The notes beneath the pieces were generated by a model that worked only from the letters and a program-made list of their open reading frames with translations, did not search any database and was not told the origin of the DNA. 64,000 nucleotides of DNA from Chaetomidium leptoderma (lineage: Eukaryota; Ascomycota; Sordariomycetes; Sordariales; Chaetomiaceae): contig MU857003.1 of the NCBI GenBank assembly GCA_033296705.1, forward strand, positions 1-64,000. The letters run 5' to 3'. The translations under genes and the position numbers were made by a program. Within the stretch, counting starts at the first letter, position 1. Each line of letters opens with the position of its first letter. This document shows positions 44,563 through 56,773 of this stretch, in pieces.

Positions 44563-46725
44563 TCATCTCGTGGGAACCGGCGGTTCTTCCTCCAGCATGC
44601 AGGCGTTCTCTAGCATGTTGGTCCACTTGCCGCTGGTGCCAGCATGGCTGTGTTTGAGGTGTTGGCGGAAGTGGTCGGCGCGGTAAAACTTCTTGCTCGA
44701 ATTGCACTCGCGGAACTTGTGCATGTCCTGGAGATGCCGAATGCGGTCCTCCCAGTCCTGTTCGCTCACGCAGGCCGCGCCCTGGCTCTGCCCGCTCCTG
44801 GGGAACTCTTCGCCGCAGTACCCGCAGACGTCAGCTTCGCCGGGCTTTGCCGTGCTGTCGTGGAAAGCACGCTCGTAGGCTGTCAATGCTGAACATGACC
44901 AGCTGTGTCGCCGGACATGGAGGGAGTTTTGGTGTCTCTCGGCCTCGTTCTTGTTCTTGAAGCGGTTGCCACAGAACGAGCACCCGTATTGCTTTTCAGC
45001 CTCGTGAGCTCTGATGGTAGCGGCGAACAGTTAGAAAAGCGGCACGCAAAGTGACACGTGGATAGTCGGAATGTTAAAAAGTATAGCGTACCTCAGTTCT
45101 TCTTCTGTCTCGAATTTCTTGGGCTTTTTGGGGCAACACTCGCACATGTGAGGGCCCTTGAGTTTGGCGGCCAGACTGCTGTGACTTTTGGGAATCTCGG
45201 CAAGCTTCCGGGGGGAAGCCGCGGTACGAGTGACCTGCGCTGGCAACGGCTGCTCAATCGGTGTTCGGTGGTGCGGCGAAGGCGCCCCAAGGGACCGTCC
45301 GATCGAGGGGTGAGGAGAAGCAGACAGACTTGGCGGTGGGTAGGGACTACTACAGCCCATAGCATCAGTGGGAGACAGGCCGCCGGGGGACAGGCCGTTC
45401 GGTGAGCGGCGTCCAAACGAGCCCATGCTAGTGATGCTACTGGCGGTGAGGTTGCTAGCATAGCTCCCGCTCCGACTCACAGACGACACGCTCGATAGCG
45501 AGTTCTGGGGTATCACAAGCAACCTGGGCGTGGGTGAGCCCCTGGACATCAACCCGCCATCCCTCCTCCTCAGCATGTCGTTTGCAAGCGCAGCATCGTC
45601 GCTCGGTGGCGACGAGGCCCTGCGCTTCTGGCCCGGCTGGTAGCACTCGCGCTCCCTCTCCCTCTCTCTTTCTCGATCTCGATCCCGATCTCTGTCGCGC
45701 TCTCGGTCCCTGTCCCAATCTCTTTCCTTCCACTGGTCTCCGATCGCGAGGCTTCCCATGCGCGTCGTTTCTTCCATCGGAAAATCTGCATCATCTTCGC
45801 GGACCTCGTAACCACCGAGCGCTGACTGCATGCCATCGTCCGGCCCCGGGCCACAGCGCATCCGATGGGTGCGTGGTAACGGCGAGCGATCATAGTCGCT
45901 GCCGTCGGTTCCCAGGGGGGAGCGGTGGTCGATGGAACCTCGCCCGGGATGGCCGAAGGGTGCGTTGATCGGAGACGTGGCCGACATGGCGCCGGGCGAC
46001 CTGGTGTATGCCGAGTCAAGGAACGGCTGTCGAGTTCGGTGCGGTAGGGAAAGGGTTGTTAGTTTCGCGTGGTGCGGGGCACGAGGGCCGGGAAGATCGT
46101 TGACCGAGGCACTGAGAGCCGAGCGTCGCGCAGGGCGATTCAGCTTGTCGAGCATCGAGTGGTCAATCGAGTCGCCATTGGGACGGTAGTTGTTCATTGT
46201 GTGGTGGCCAAACGGCGAAGGGAAACCAGAGGACCTAGGACGCCCAGCGCGTCAGCCCACAAAGGTTCGCATCACAAGAGGAATGGTATATCATGGCAAG
46301 CGTAGAACGTACCTCACGCTGTCCAAGCTGTGGTATCCGTCATCCGACAAGTCACTCCTGAAAGACAAGTCTCGTCGCTTAAAGCTATGACCCAACGAGT
46401 CCGTGTCAGGGCTGCCGGCGGCGTACTTTTCCCGGCGCATGCTCTCCCTGAAGTGTAGATTCGGATCGACGGGGCCGGAGATGGGGACCAGCCGGGGCGG
46501 CGGTAGCGGCGGCGGCGCGTCGTTGAGGTCCACGCCGCGTATCGCCATGGGGTTTGAGGCGGCCGAGGGCGAAAGGTTGTCGGAGAAGGGAATGCCACGG
46601 CTTGGGGGTCCAAATGGTCGAGAAAGAGTCCCACCGCGACCGGTTGATATGGATGGGAGAGGGCTGGTGCTCATCTCTCTGCCCCCATACCCCCGAGAGG
46701 GCGCCTGGATGGGGATGGCGGCCAT
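44563..46725 (-). CDS. Large C2H2 zinc-finger protein, probable nuclear regulator
   Basis: Three exons: 46725-46313, 46234-45092 and 45010-44563; 667 aa. The first 500 residues are disordered: Pro/Ser-rich with a run of alternating Arg-Asp and Arg-Glu dipeptides (about residues 230-265) and many SP/TP sites. The C-terminus carries at least three zinc-binding units: CECCPKKPKKFETEEELRAHE (split here by an intron at the L-R step), YGCSFCGNRFKNKNEAERHQNSLH, and CGYCGEEFP...RIRHLQDMH with a final FRECNSSKKFYRADHFRQHLKHSH. This layout is seen in fungal C2H2 transcription-factor-like proteins. Its 5' neighbour region is unusually long (4 kb without a gene), compatible with a regulated gene. Confidence 0.86.
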
Positions 46726-49700
46726 GGTGTCCGTGGTTGGCCAGGTCTTACACGCCTCGGCCGGTGGACAGAGGACAGGACGGGTGGAGGGAGGATGGCG
46801 ATGTCAAGACTGGAGGTGTCCGAGAAGGGCGAAGAGAGCTGAAGTGCAAGGCGACAGCCGCCTTGCCACCGCCGCCGCTTACGAGGTCTTGGCTGAACCG
46901 AGACGAGACCCAGTCAAATAGCGGACACGAACAGCGGCTCTGCGACAAGGAGCTGGTGAGACCCGCAATGTTGGAAGCCTCAGCTACTCAGGCGTCCAGA
47001 CAGCTGGTGTTGCCGGGCTTCTTTGGTTTGGGATTGGTTGCGATCAGCTCAATCCAGCGCAACAAGCGGGCACCTCGCGCATGGAACACGACCGACGATT
47101 GACGGCAAAAAGCAGGCAGGGCGCGAAGGCGGTGGTTGATAATAAAACTACAGATGTAGCATCTGCGGAAAACGGCCAAGAAAAATAATAAAAGCAGACA
47201 GTGGCCCGCCGACTACAGTAGCGTTGGCGCCCAGGCCATTGGGACAAGCGTGTGGAGGAGGAAATTGGATGTGCTGGGCTTGCTGCCGGGGAGTGCCAGT
47301 CAGCAGAGGATTGGCACCACGGCGAGTCGCCGTGCTTCAGTGCTTCAGCCCAGTGGAGCCGCCGGCAGTGGGTACGTTCCCAGGGACGTCTAAAGGGAAT
47401 GAAGTGGAGTGTGGATGGGGGAGAGCTTCATCCGCCGCCCCCCCGTTGTCAGCTGGTGGTAAATAAATCCGCGGGCGGTGACGGGCCTGAAGAGCGAACG
47501 TCCAGCTCAGGGTGCCGCTGCATACACAGGGAGGTGTGTCTTGGAGGGCTCGCCAGGGAGGCATGCAATTGTGGATTTCCTGTTTCCATTTGCACAACGC
47601 CCGTAGGGCTGTCCGGCACGGGATGTGGCGGCAGAGGGGGGGGGGGGACGCATCAAAAAGAAAGACGGAACACGCGGAAGCTTGGAGCCGAAAATTGGGC
47701 CTTTCTCCCAGTAGGACCCCGGTTTTTCAAGAAGCAGCGGAACACTGACCTGAGCGTCCATCGGATTGGAAGGAGTGAGCTGCAGCCAGCTACTGCAGGT
47801 TTACCACTCGTGCCACTCTCGACACCATTGGCTCCTGCGCGCATGGCATCGCAGTGGAGGTCGCGTCATCCAGCAAGGTGAAGCCCGGCCCGCTCGACCA
47901 GTCAAGGAGGAGGCAACCTCGTCCCTCAGCCCTTCAACAAGAACAGTCAGGATGACGGCTGCTTTGCAGGGTTGCCGCTGAGGTCAGATCCCTGCGACTG
48001 CGCGACTTTGGCACCACCTCACGTTCCCCGACTCCCCACCACACTGACAGCTTTCTGCTTTGAGAGCCGCCGCAGTTTCACAAAGACTTTGGCGGGTAAT
48101 TCTTGCACATTTTCCTGGCCGCCGGCTCTCGAGGCTCCAGGCGCCGACTTGTCTCGCTTGTCCAAGGCTGTCAAATCTTCCACGATCCCATGCAAGGCGA
48201 ACTTTGCTGTCAACCTGTCGCCTCCAAGGGTGTGGGGTGTTCCCTGCTTTTGGTGCTCACCCGAGGAGGGGTTCCCTCGCCCTGCTGGGCAAAAAAGGGG
48301 TCACCGCTCGGTGTACGGATAATCTGTCATTACCTTACATAGTGGGGTACCTTATGTTCAAGGGGTGGATTAGTTACCTATGGAGACCATTCGCGCGATC
48401 ACGCACTCGAGATTCTGGATGTACCTTTCTTCCCCAGGAGGTCGACGATGTCGTCCCCGCCCCCTTCGAGGTCCGTCCAGGGAGATCGGTACACCGGGTT
48501 TCTCCGACGACGAGAGCCACTGCACGTTCTCAAACTCATGGAACACTCGCCGCCAAGGTGTAAAATTACCGGCGGGATTTGCGAGTTGATCAGTGGCGGC
48601 CGTCAGCATGCGCAGAACTGTGGAAGGGCGGATGTTTGGAGGTTTTCTTCCTTCCCCAGCGCCGAGGATCCCCAGTCAAAACAACTGGAACAACGCGGTG
48701 TGGAAAACGGGCAGACAGGTGGAGCGATTATCTCGCCGCACTGCTGCACTGCTGGCGGCAATTGACGCCTCCGAGACAGCAACCGGCCTGCGGACATGTT
48801 GACCTGTTTCACTGCGAGGAGTCTTCAGGGACACCCAACTCGCCCCTGTCTCGCGGTTCCACCAGTGATCAACCAGCGCCGAAAGGAGGTTTGGATCGAG
48901 TCGGCCGCTGGTTATTCTCCCGCCGGTTCGGCTAGCCAAAGCGGGCAATAGCTCTGCATCAACCGGACATGTGGCATGCGTCGAATTGGTAGCGACTTTG
49001 TGTATCCCGCTCTTCCCCCGCGCCGTTGATCCGATATTGACATTTTCTGGGGGGCTAGCAGAACAGATCCAGCCCTGAGGCGGCCTTGACAGGACTCGAG
49101 AGATTGACCAGAGTCCTCGAATCTTGACCCATTCCTCAAACGAAGTTCGGACGAACGGAGCTGACAGGGCTGTCGACCCAGGCTCCGAGTCTTGGGCCCT
49201 GCTGGTCCCGCACGGTCAAGAATGCAAACCTGGCAGTGGCGGCAGAACCTCAGCCCTACGGTAGGGGGAGCCAAGACCATTGCCTATTCTAGAATAGCGT
49301 GGCCCCGTAACAGAGAGCTCGTGGGTCACAACTGGATTGGTGTTTTCTTTTTTCCTTGTGCTTCTTTGAATGAGGGTGGACGTGCTCTGAGACGTGTTTC
49401 GTCGCGCCCCACGCTCTCGCTCTCTCCTAAACCGCATGTGTTGACGTTATCCGTTTGAACCAAGGTTCAGTTTGTAACGATTTGCCCGCCGCCGACAGTC
49501 CTCCACATGAGTTACTCATCTCGTTGGAAGGTCCTTCGCCCAAGCGATGTATCCCCCGCAATTGCAAGGTGATTGCGGGGTTATGCAAACCCCAGTCCAT
49601 TTAGCGGTGAGAGTGAACTGATGATACATGGCCATCTCGCCATCTCCAACAAAGGCGGTATGTGCCGGTGTCTCACGGGTTTCTGACTTCAAAGATGGCC

Positions 49701-50739
49701 GTGTCAGAAAGAAACTATAAGCATCTTTTTACCACTCTCTGGATTTTAGTGTTGAGCGACGAGTTACAACACGTCGGGGCAAATGCGTCTCCGTCGTTGC
49801 TGGCCCTGCAGGGTCGACAAGCTCCAACTATTCAGCACCGAGGTTGCATTGCCGGTGGGGAATACCCCCATGCAACCCAATATGACACGCCGGCCGGAGC
49901 CGAGCCACGACGAGCTGCAAAGAATCGATTGCTGAAGGCTCAACTTGACTCGCCAGGCGTTGTCCTTGCGATCATCCTTCGGCTCGTCTGCCCGGGGTTT
50001 GCCATGTCACAGATGGACCGAGTGGAACGATAGATGGGCGGCTTGAATCCCGTGCTTGAAAATATCATGCAGAACGGAAAACTTCTGCCGTCGGGAACAC
50101 GTTGCACGACTCGACGCAGCAACAAGGGTCCGTTGCTATCAGTGACAACTCCAGGAGATCCAGGAACGCTTCAGCTTGAGTGTTGTGTTAGCCAAGTCGT
50201 CCTCCCTTTTATGATGGCGAACCCGAACCTTTGGGAGAAAGGAGGCCTCATCAACAATCCACTCGAGCGGAGATCGCCGAGACGCTAAAGGGTGCCGAAG
50301 GCAGGCGAGCTGGGTCGAGCATTAGCGGTTCTCAGGAGGGACCCCAGCCCCGACGCCGTGAGGGGGGCTCGAGGGGGGGCCTCGGGGGGGCCTCAAAGAG
50401 TCTGGCGATTGCTGCTCACGGAACTGGACCGGCCAAACAAGGTGGACTGACAGGATCTTTCCAAGGGTTACGATATCGGGGTGCAACCCGAAACCCGTGG
50501 TTCTAGTACACTAGGAACCCAGCTGCGTACCTAAATAGTGAGATAATGTTTGGTTTTTGACCGGCAATGGGCCGTGTGCTACCCATGGTGAACAAATCCG
50601 AGGTGGGGCAAGGCAGCTTGTGGTCATAAAGTATGCCCGGGCCACTGTCTCAGACGGAAGTCGGGTAGGTTACTCTCACCTCGCCAGGTTGTAGGCCAAT
50701 GGGTGCGCACCGGGTATCTCAGTGAGGGCTAAGGTAGTC
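46726..50739. other. 4.0 kb gene-free region upstream of the zinc-finger gene
   Basis: The largest gene desert in the window. No frame has a recognisable domain or consistent splicing. A run of about 12 G lies near 47637. A TATA-like or tRNA-like element was not identified with confidence. The stretch is not visibly AT-rich, so it does not look like a RIP-decayed transposon; a long upstream regulatory region or an unrecognised non-coding transcript are possible. Confidence 0.45.
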
Positions 50740-52357
50740 CTACAAGCCCCCCATCTCGTCCTCCTCTTCATCTTCATCAGAATCGCCTTGGGCTTCATCA
50801 TCATCCTCGTCTCCTTCACTTGATTCCCCCGAACCCTCGCTCTCGCCTTCGCTACCGGGGTCATAGTCCTCCTCCTCTTCGTCCTCTTCATCCTGCAGTT
50901 GTTGCTCAGCCTCGTGTTGGGCCCGCTCTAGCTCCGTCATGCCGTCCGCTTCGCCTTCCTCGGCAGCGGGCTCATCACCGGCTGCAGATTTCTTGCTGTT
51001 CTCGGCCAGCTCTCGCTTTGCCTTCCTTTGGTCCGCCATGCTGCGGTCGGCGAGGCCATGGCGGCGAACATACGTCTCATCGATCCCCCGGTAGTCTTCT
51101 TGGTCGAGCATGCCAAACTCAATCTCTTTCTCGATGAAGCTATTAGCGTCACCCAAGACGTCAGTGTCGAGCTCGACAACCATGTTGAAGGTCGTACGGA
51201 GAACATTGGTGTAGCTGACGGCCACGATCCGGTCCAGAGGTAGGAATAACAGAGGCTTCTTGAAGCCCCAGAGAATGCCAGTGGGGAGGAAAAAGAGAAA
51301 GCCGTCCTTGCTGCCCCGGAAGGCTTTGACATGCACTGCTTTCTCGTTCGGGCGGTGGGGCTGCCGCGCGACGCTGTGAAATAGTTTGGGGTCTGAGGCG
51401 GTCAACCGGCACGAGTGATTGCCGGCCGTGCGCATCGACGTCGTCAAGGCCCAGTGAAACAGACTGCTGTACGTGTCCGAAACTGCCTCGGCCGCCTTGG
51501 ACGAAGGACCGGCAACGCTGCCAGGTTTGGGGGCAGTTGCGGGGACGGTAAACACAAACGGTTCAGGCGTCTGTTGTCGGTCGCTGGGGTTGGCATTGGC
51601 TTGCTTCGCCGTCGGCAGGTAGCTACCGCGTGGGAACAGGACGTAGTTGTATTGTGCTTGGGCTTTGTCGGGAGCTGGTAGGTAAAACGCGTGTTCTTGA
51701 AATGCCGGAGGTCAGTCTAGGTAGTCGGAAGCACACGAGACACCGGCAGAGACGTACCAATATCCTTCCATGGGTATACGATTCCCTGGGCCGGGACCGA
51801 CGTCCCCGACGCCCGAGCATACAGGAAGTTTTTGGTCAAGCAAAGGTCGTACTTCTTGCGCTGTGGCGCGGTAACCGAGATATCCTTGACTTCGAGCAGT
51901 ACAGGATCAGCGACGGCAGCGTCAGCGCTCAGGGCAGCCGCCTCGATGCCAACTAGCGGCACCCTGCCCGGCCCGTGTCCATTTGGCTGCGTCTGCGTTG
52001 GCAACTGTGCGATGTCGACCCGCCTCCTCTTCGATGCGGGCCCATCTTGGGCGTCGGCTGAGCTTAACCGCTCGAACACAAAACTAGCAATGTCGTTGAA
52101 CAAGGTCGTGCGCGCCGGGGTATCTAGTCCAACAAGGCGCCGCCAGCAAGCTGTTAGCAGATTGCTTTCTTGAGCCCCGGGCCAGGGTCTCGCCATTGCG
52201 ACATGGCCTCATTCCACAAACACATCAAACAACTCGTACTCGATGGGGGACACGAGAGAAGGCGGCGCATACCAGCAGCGTTTTGGATGCCTGCCAAAAG
52301 GTCTGGTCTAGCTTGGAAGACAAGGCCCAGCTTCTGGACGTCAAGTTGTGCCGCCAT
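50740..52357 (-). CDS. RTT106: Histone chaperone Rtt106
   Basis: Three exons: 52357-52273, 52150-51758 and 51695-50740; 477 aa. Rtt106 binds H3-H4 (especially H3K56-acetylated) and deposits it behind the replication fork and in silent chromatin. The tandem PH-like domains are visible as PVLLEVKDISVTAPQRKKYDLCLT...GIVYPWKDIEHAFYLP and, after FVFTVP, VKAFRGSKDGFLFFLPTGILWGFKKPLLFLPLDRI, with VELDTDVLGD later. The second intron junction (ATT G|AA) was chosen because it restores KDIEHAFYLPAPDKAQAQYNY. The C-terminal 90 residues are acidic (Glu/Asp/Ser), as expected for a histone chaperone. Length agrees with fungal orthologues (about 450-480 aa). Confidence 0.94.
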
Positions 52358-54161
52358 GGTCGGGGCAATCAAGCTGCCGGCGGACACAATTGAAATGATT
52401 GTTTGTTTTGCGCCTTCCGGGTATTCGATACAATTGTCCTGTCAGGGCTTGGGCTGAGGTAGTGCGGCGACGCGGCGGAAAGACGACTGCGTTGTACTAT
52501 TGCGTTGGTGGTGTTGAGCCGTTGGTGTCGTGCGTGTCGTGCGTCAGACGCGTTAATGGCCGCCACAAACAGGGACCTGTTGCGTTTTTCAGTGGAGCTG
52601 ACAGGGTTAAACTTGGATAGGTAACTAAGGCGCCCGGACCCCTAAATGAGGTTATCATGTGACACCCAACGGCGAGCCTCATCGTGGTAAGTAACTACAT
52701 CGGGAGGGGGCATGAATGTTTTACAGCTTGGGGACCGTATCTAATTAACTTGGTTCTCCCGATGGGTAATTTGGTAGGTTTATAGTACCTATGATGTAAT
52801 TATTATGAACGTCTTTCGAACCGTACCTATGCTTTCTCGCGTCGAGAACGAACCAACGCGTCTCCAACGCCCCCCACACAACGGTCACTTAATCCCGTCC
52901 TACCTGGCGGCTTGGGCTTCCGTGATGCCGCTCATGCGGCTATCCAAGGCATCTATGTTAGTAAATTTTTCGTCCGTCTGAAAGTATCAAATGTCCAGGG
53001 CCGCTGCCATTTGATGGGATAATGCGATCCGTAAGACTCTAACCTATACGACATGACAGGAAACCCGCGCCCCCGAATCCACGGCCCCGTGAGCCGTGTC
53101 CCACCCCACGAGAAGAACACGGAGCTCGGCTCGGGACCACCAACAGAATGTGGAGTATTTGATTAGCCGTCCCAAGAGCGCCCCGTCCAGGCTACGCGGC
53201 TACCGACGTTTGTAGTATCTCGGCATTTACGCGCTGGAGCTGTGTTTCTCTTGTACTGGGATTCCACAGTCTTGTGGAACCCGAAGACGCGGGGGCAGGA
53301 ATATTCTCATGTTCTTAACTAGTATAAATATGTGGGTACCCACTACCCAAGGGGCATACGCGAAGGCCTCCGATCCCAGATTCGTGCCTATGTTCCCCGG
53401 CGGAATCGGTGTAATGGAGAGAGGTTTCAATATTTTACCTCGGTTGAGGTTACGATTCAACACTCGAGCCGCAAAGACTGACTCGGCTGCAACCACACTG
53501 TTGTTCCGGCCGTCACGCATCGATATTGCTCTACCCCGCTGCAGCATCCCAACTTCCATACAAAGAACTGATGACCTAGGTGGCCGAAGTTGTCAACCAT
53601 GCAGATACCAAGCCATCCAACAACGGAATGGTGACTTGGCAAAGGCGGGCCCTCGTGACCTCGTCTGTGAAACGTAACCCATTTAATATCGATTGGATGA
53701 CACGCCAGCCGGGTTAAGCGCCTGCGGCGCCGTTGAGATCCCTCCTCATTGCGTGGCCACGCACACTCGCTTGATCTCCGCCATCTTAAGAGGCTAATGA
53801 AATGCACAATGCCACAAAGGGGTTGCCTTGCCCCGCCCACCCACCTCTGCTAGAAACAAATCATCCAATGCATGCTCCACCTGTTCTCCTCCTCGCCAAG
53901 CTCCTTGTGCTCTCTACGCGCGGTCCGATGCAGACATGAGTGGGGTTTGTGAGGCCTCATTGCTCCCTGATTCGCTTCCAGTATGGCGTACATGATACGA
54001 TTCAAGACGGCAGGCCCACTGTGGGAACGGGAATTCTGCGGTGACTGAGAGCTTAAATAGTTGAGGGGACCTCCTCTCCAAGAGCCCTCCTTTGCTCGCC
54101 GCAACCTCCAGCTACCTCTTCTTCATCATTCACACACAGCCTTATATTCTCAATAGACATC
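52358..54161. other. 1.8 kb intergenic, RTT106 / CVNH divergent region
   Basis: Upstream of both flanking genes. AT-rich around 52,700-52,810. No gene, RNA or transposon end was recognised. Confidence 0.45.
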
Positions 54162-54594
54162 ATGTCCTTCCACTCTAGCGCTCAGGGGATCCGTGTCGAT
54201 GACGGCCATATCCTCAGGGCCCGGCTTGAGAACAGTGGCGGCCAGATGGTGGATGCCGAGATCGACCTCAACCAATTCATTGGCAACGACAATGGTAAGT
54301 GGGCCACACCAGCCTTGCCTACAGAATTGCCAGCTTATAACATGCAAAGGCTCCTTTCAATGGGAGGGGGAGAATTTCTCTCACAGCGCCGAGGATATCA
54401 GCTTTTCGATCGAGGGCGACGCATCAGTTCCCATTCTTCGCGCCCAGCTCAAGAACATGGAGGGGGGATTTAACTGGGCGGACATCAACCTCAGCGAGCG
54501 CATTGGAAACGAAGACGGCAGATTCGAGTTTGGTGAGTAAAACTCGGCCGTCGTTGCCAGGAACTGTGGTGTCTAACCTGGTGACCTAGTGTGA
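54162..54594 (+). CDS. Cyanovirin-N homology (CVNH) lectin-like protein
   Basis: Three exons, 54162-54294, 54350-54532 and a 5-nt terminal exon 54590-54594; 106 aa. CVNH proteins are small two-repeat lectins that bind mannose-rich glycans. The repeat signature is doubled: ILRARLENSGGQMVDAEIDLNQFIGNDNG in the first half is matched by ILRAQLKNMEGGFNWADINLSERIGNEDGRF in the second (both quoted only in part here: key shared residues are ILRA.L.N, ..A.I.L...IGN.DG). No signal peptide and no cysteines, so it is likely cytosolic or released by a non-classical route, as with many fungal CVNH proteins. The minute last exon supplies only the final Val and stop. Confidence 0.9.
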
Positions 54595-54852
54595 GAAGAA
54601 CAATGGTTCTCGCGAGGTGTGGGCGATCCAGGAGGTAGTCGGTTAGAGAAGAATCCCAACTTGATAAGAAAACCACCGACTTCTCGTCGTCAGATACCAA
54701 CGTCAGATTTCTCAATATGAAATACAATTACGTACACTTCAATAGGTGTATTCGAGGGAAACCGTGAAAGCCTGTCCCGTTGTTCGATATAAATCTCTCA
54801 GCTCAGGGAGTTGGTGTCTCTAATTAGTCCGAGCGGATATCTATACCTCATG

Positions 54853-56300
54853 CTAGAAGGGTATGATGGGCTCGCCCTTGTCCCTTTGCATGGACATGTA
54901 GATCCAAACTGGCGAAGTCCATGCTAACCAAACAAGTAACCAAAGGTGACCACAGACTCTTCCCAAAATTCCTTCGAGCTTTCCCTGGACATTCTGCTTA
55001 GATGACCCCGCCCTAGAAGCGATGGCCTGAAATGCATCCTCCAGCATGATGCCTAGAGCCTGGGTGCCGAAGAAGTACATAGCTCCGCTCTCGCGGAGCG
55101 GTATCCCTTGCGACACGTCACTGAGTGCATGAAACACACCAGAGACAGTAAACACCAACGTGGTAAAGACATATCGCGCCGCCAGTGAGCTGCGTTCTTT
55201 GCGGAAGCGAAGGACTGAGTAGGTGATGTAGTGTGCAACGCTGCTACACCCTTGGCGAATTAGTTGGTGGTAGAACCGTCTTTAAAAGCGCAGATCCACG
55301 TTAGCAAACTTCCTTGCCCTGTGCGCGTCTCCATGGAGGGTTAAGGGCCAAAGCAAGGAATTACTTGAGAAGGAAGGGAAGGGGATAGGGGAGAGGAACT
55401 GTATCATCAACGTTTGCACGCACTCCCTGATCCTAAGGAAAGCATGACGAGGATTTGATATGAAACAACTCACCCCCAAAAGAGTCTTACCCCCCTTGCA
55501 TCGGCCACGGACCCGAAGGCTGGCACCCACCCTCGTACCTCGGTCACTCCTAGCCCGACGGCCACCAGGGCAAGGAGACCATACAGCAAGTCGATGACCA
55601 CATACTGAACAGTCCAGTATCCAAGCACGGCAGCGGCTCTCGTGCCTAGCTCCGACGCCGTGATGCTTCCTCTTCCCCGATAGTACAATCGCCTGAAAAG
55701 GGGCGCGCGGTCTGACGCAAACAGCACGGGGTTCTCATCGGGATTTCCCAGGCCGCTGATTGTACGTAGAAGAAAAATGTAGACCACGCACTTGAGCGTG
55801 GTCCGGAGGAGGAAGGAAGATCTGGTCGGGACGTACTTTGGGTCGTGCCTTGAAAAAGGGGGAAGATCGGGGACCGCCCAAGGGGTAGCCGGAAATCGGC
55901 TTTGCAAGGCAATAGAAAACCCGAATCTAAGCCTCTTCCTGAACGAGGCTTGCGATGTGACTCTGGCGTCCTTCCTTTGATCACAAGACTCGATACGGCG
56001 AGGTGCGAGCCCCCCCAGGCTAGAGGTTGGCCCTTGAGTCTCAAAGGCCCATCGACTCAGCAGGGCGGCATCAATGTAGAGAATGACGAGGAAGATGCTT
56101 GCAGCCCCAAGAAAGGCCCGGAAGACGGGGTTGCGAATATGCTCGCTGACAGAAAAGACCTGGTGGTAGGCCAAGAGGACAAGGGGGAGCAGAGCGGCGG
56201 AGCGGACTAGAGATTGCCGGTGACTCGTAAAACCGACCACTGAGGCTGTAGTGGTGAGCTGGAATAAGATAAGCGCCAGGGAGGTGGTTGCGTGCTTCAT
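54853..56300 (-). CDS. Wax-synthase-like membrane O-acyltransferase (putative triterpenoid acetyltransferase)
   Basis: Two exons, 56300-55474 and 55279-54853, with a long (194 nt) intron; 417 aa. The family (MBOAT-related wax synthase fold, including Tri7-like fungal enzymes) transfers acyl groups, usually acetyl, to hydroxyls of terpenoids at the ER membrane. Roughly eight hydrophobic helices are visible. The family motif LFWGRFYHQ (His280) is assembled exactly across the intron, and SGVFHALSD supplies the conserved membrane His326. The last helix reads LWLLVWLAWTSPVWIY. Gene pairs divergently with the P450 at 56774 (473-base gap), and lies in the same cluster as a squalene-hopene-cyclase-type gene. 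This supports a tailoring role. The acceptor of the intron (TTTTAAAG) is weak but is the only one that keeps the frame. Confidence 0.82.
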
Positions 56301-56773
56301 TGTGCGCGTCCGTATGACGACCGAGGACCGTGGAGAAGCAAAGGAGAGTGAGTGAAGAAGGCGACAGTTGCATTGCGCGCTCGAAAAAACAGAAGTCCCA
56401 ATACCTCACAACCCCCCGGGCCGGAGGTCCTATCTTATTCGTGAACCAACTGATAATATTACCGCGCTGGGACTCACCGCCCGTAGTCCAGCCCTGAGCC
56501 GCGCCACTTCCGTCAACTTCTTGGTCCTACAAGTGGTCGAGATGCGCGAAGGATTGCAGTAAGCTTACATCGGCCGAGCGAGGTCGCTGATGACGATGCA
56601 AACGATCTGGACTCAACTCCATGTTGCACTAACCGATCTAACCCGGTCGGTGGTATTCAGGGGCTCATTCTCCCTCCGTTTTGCGTCAGCAAATGACCGT
56701 TTCCTAAACGGCGAGGCAATGACTTGCTATATCAAAGGTGCACAATGCTAGATTTAGCAGCATCCCGGGCTCA
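56301..56773. promoter_or_regulatory. Shared divergent promoter, acyltransferase / P450
   Basis: The two cluster genes are transcribed away from this 473-base gap, so it should hold both promoters and allow joint control. No palindromic Zn2Cys6-type site was confirmed. Confidence 0.5.

Noticed and set aside
43682..44707. 341-codon minus-strand open frame
   Set aside because: Overlaps the zinc-finger exon in another frame and has low-complexity, domain-free sequence beyond it.
47637..47648. G-run as a quadruplex or telomeric element
   Set aside because: A single homopolymer with no periodic TTAGGG-like pattern; more likely a simple slippage tract.
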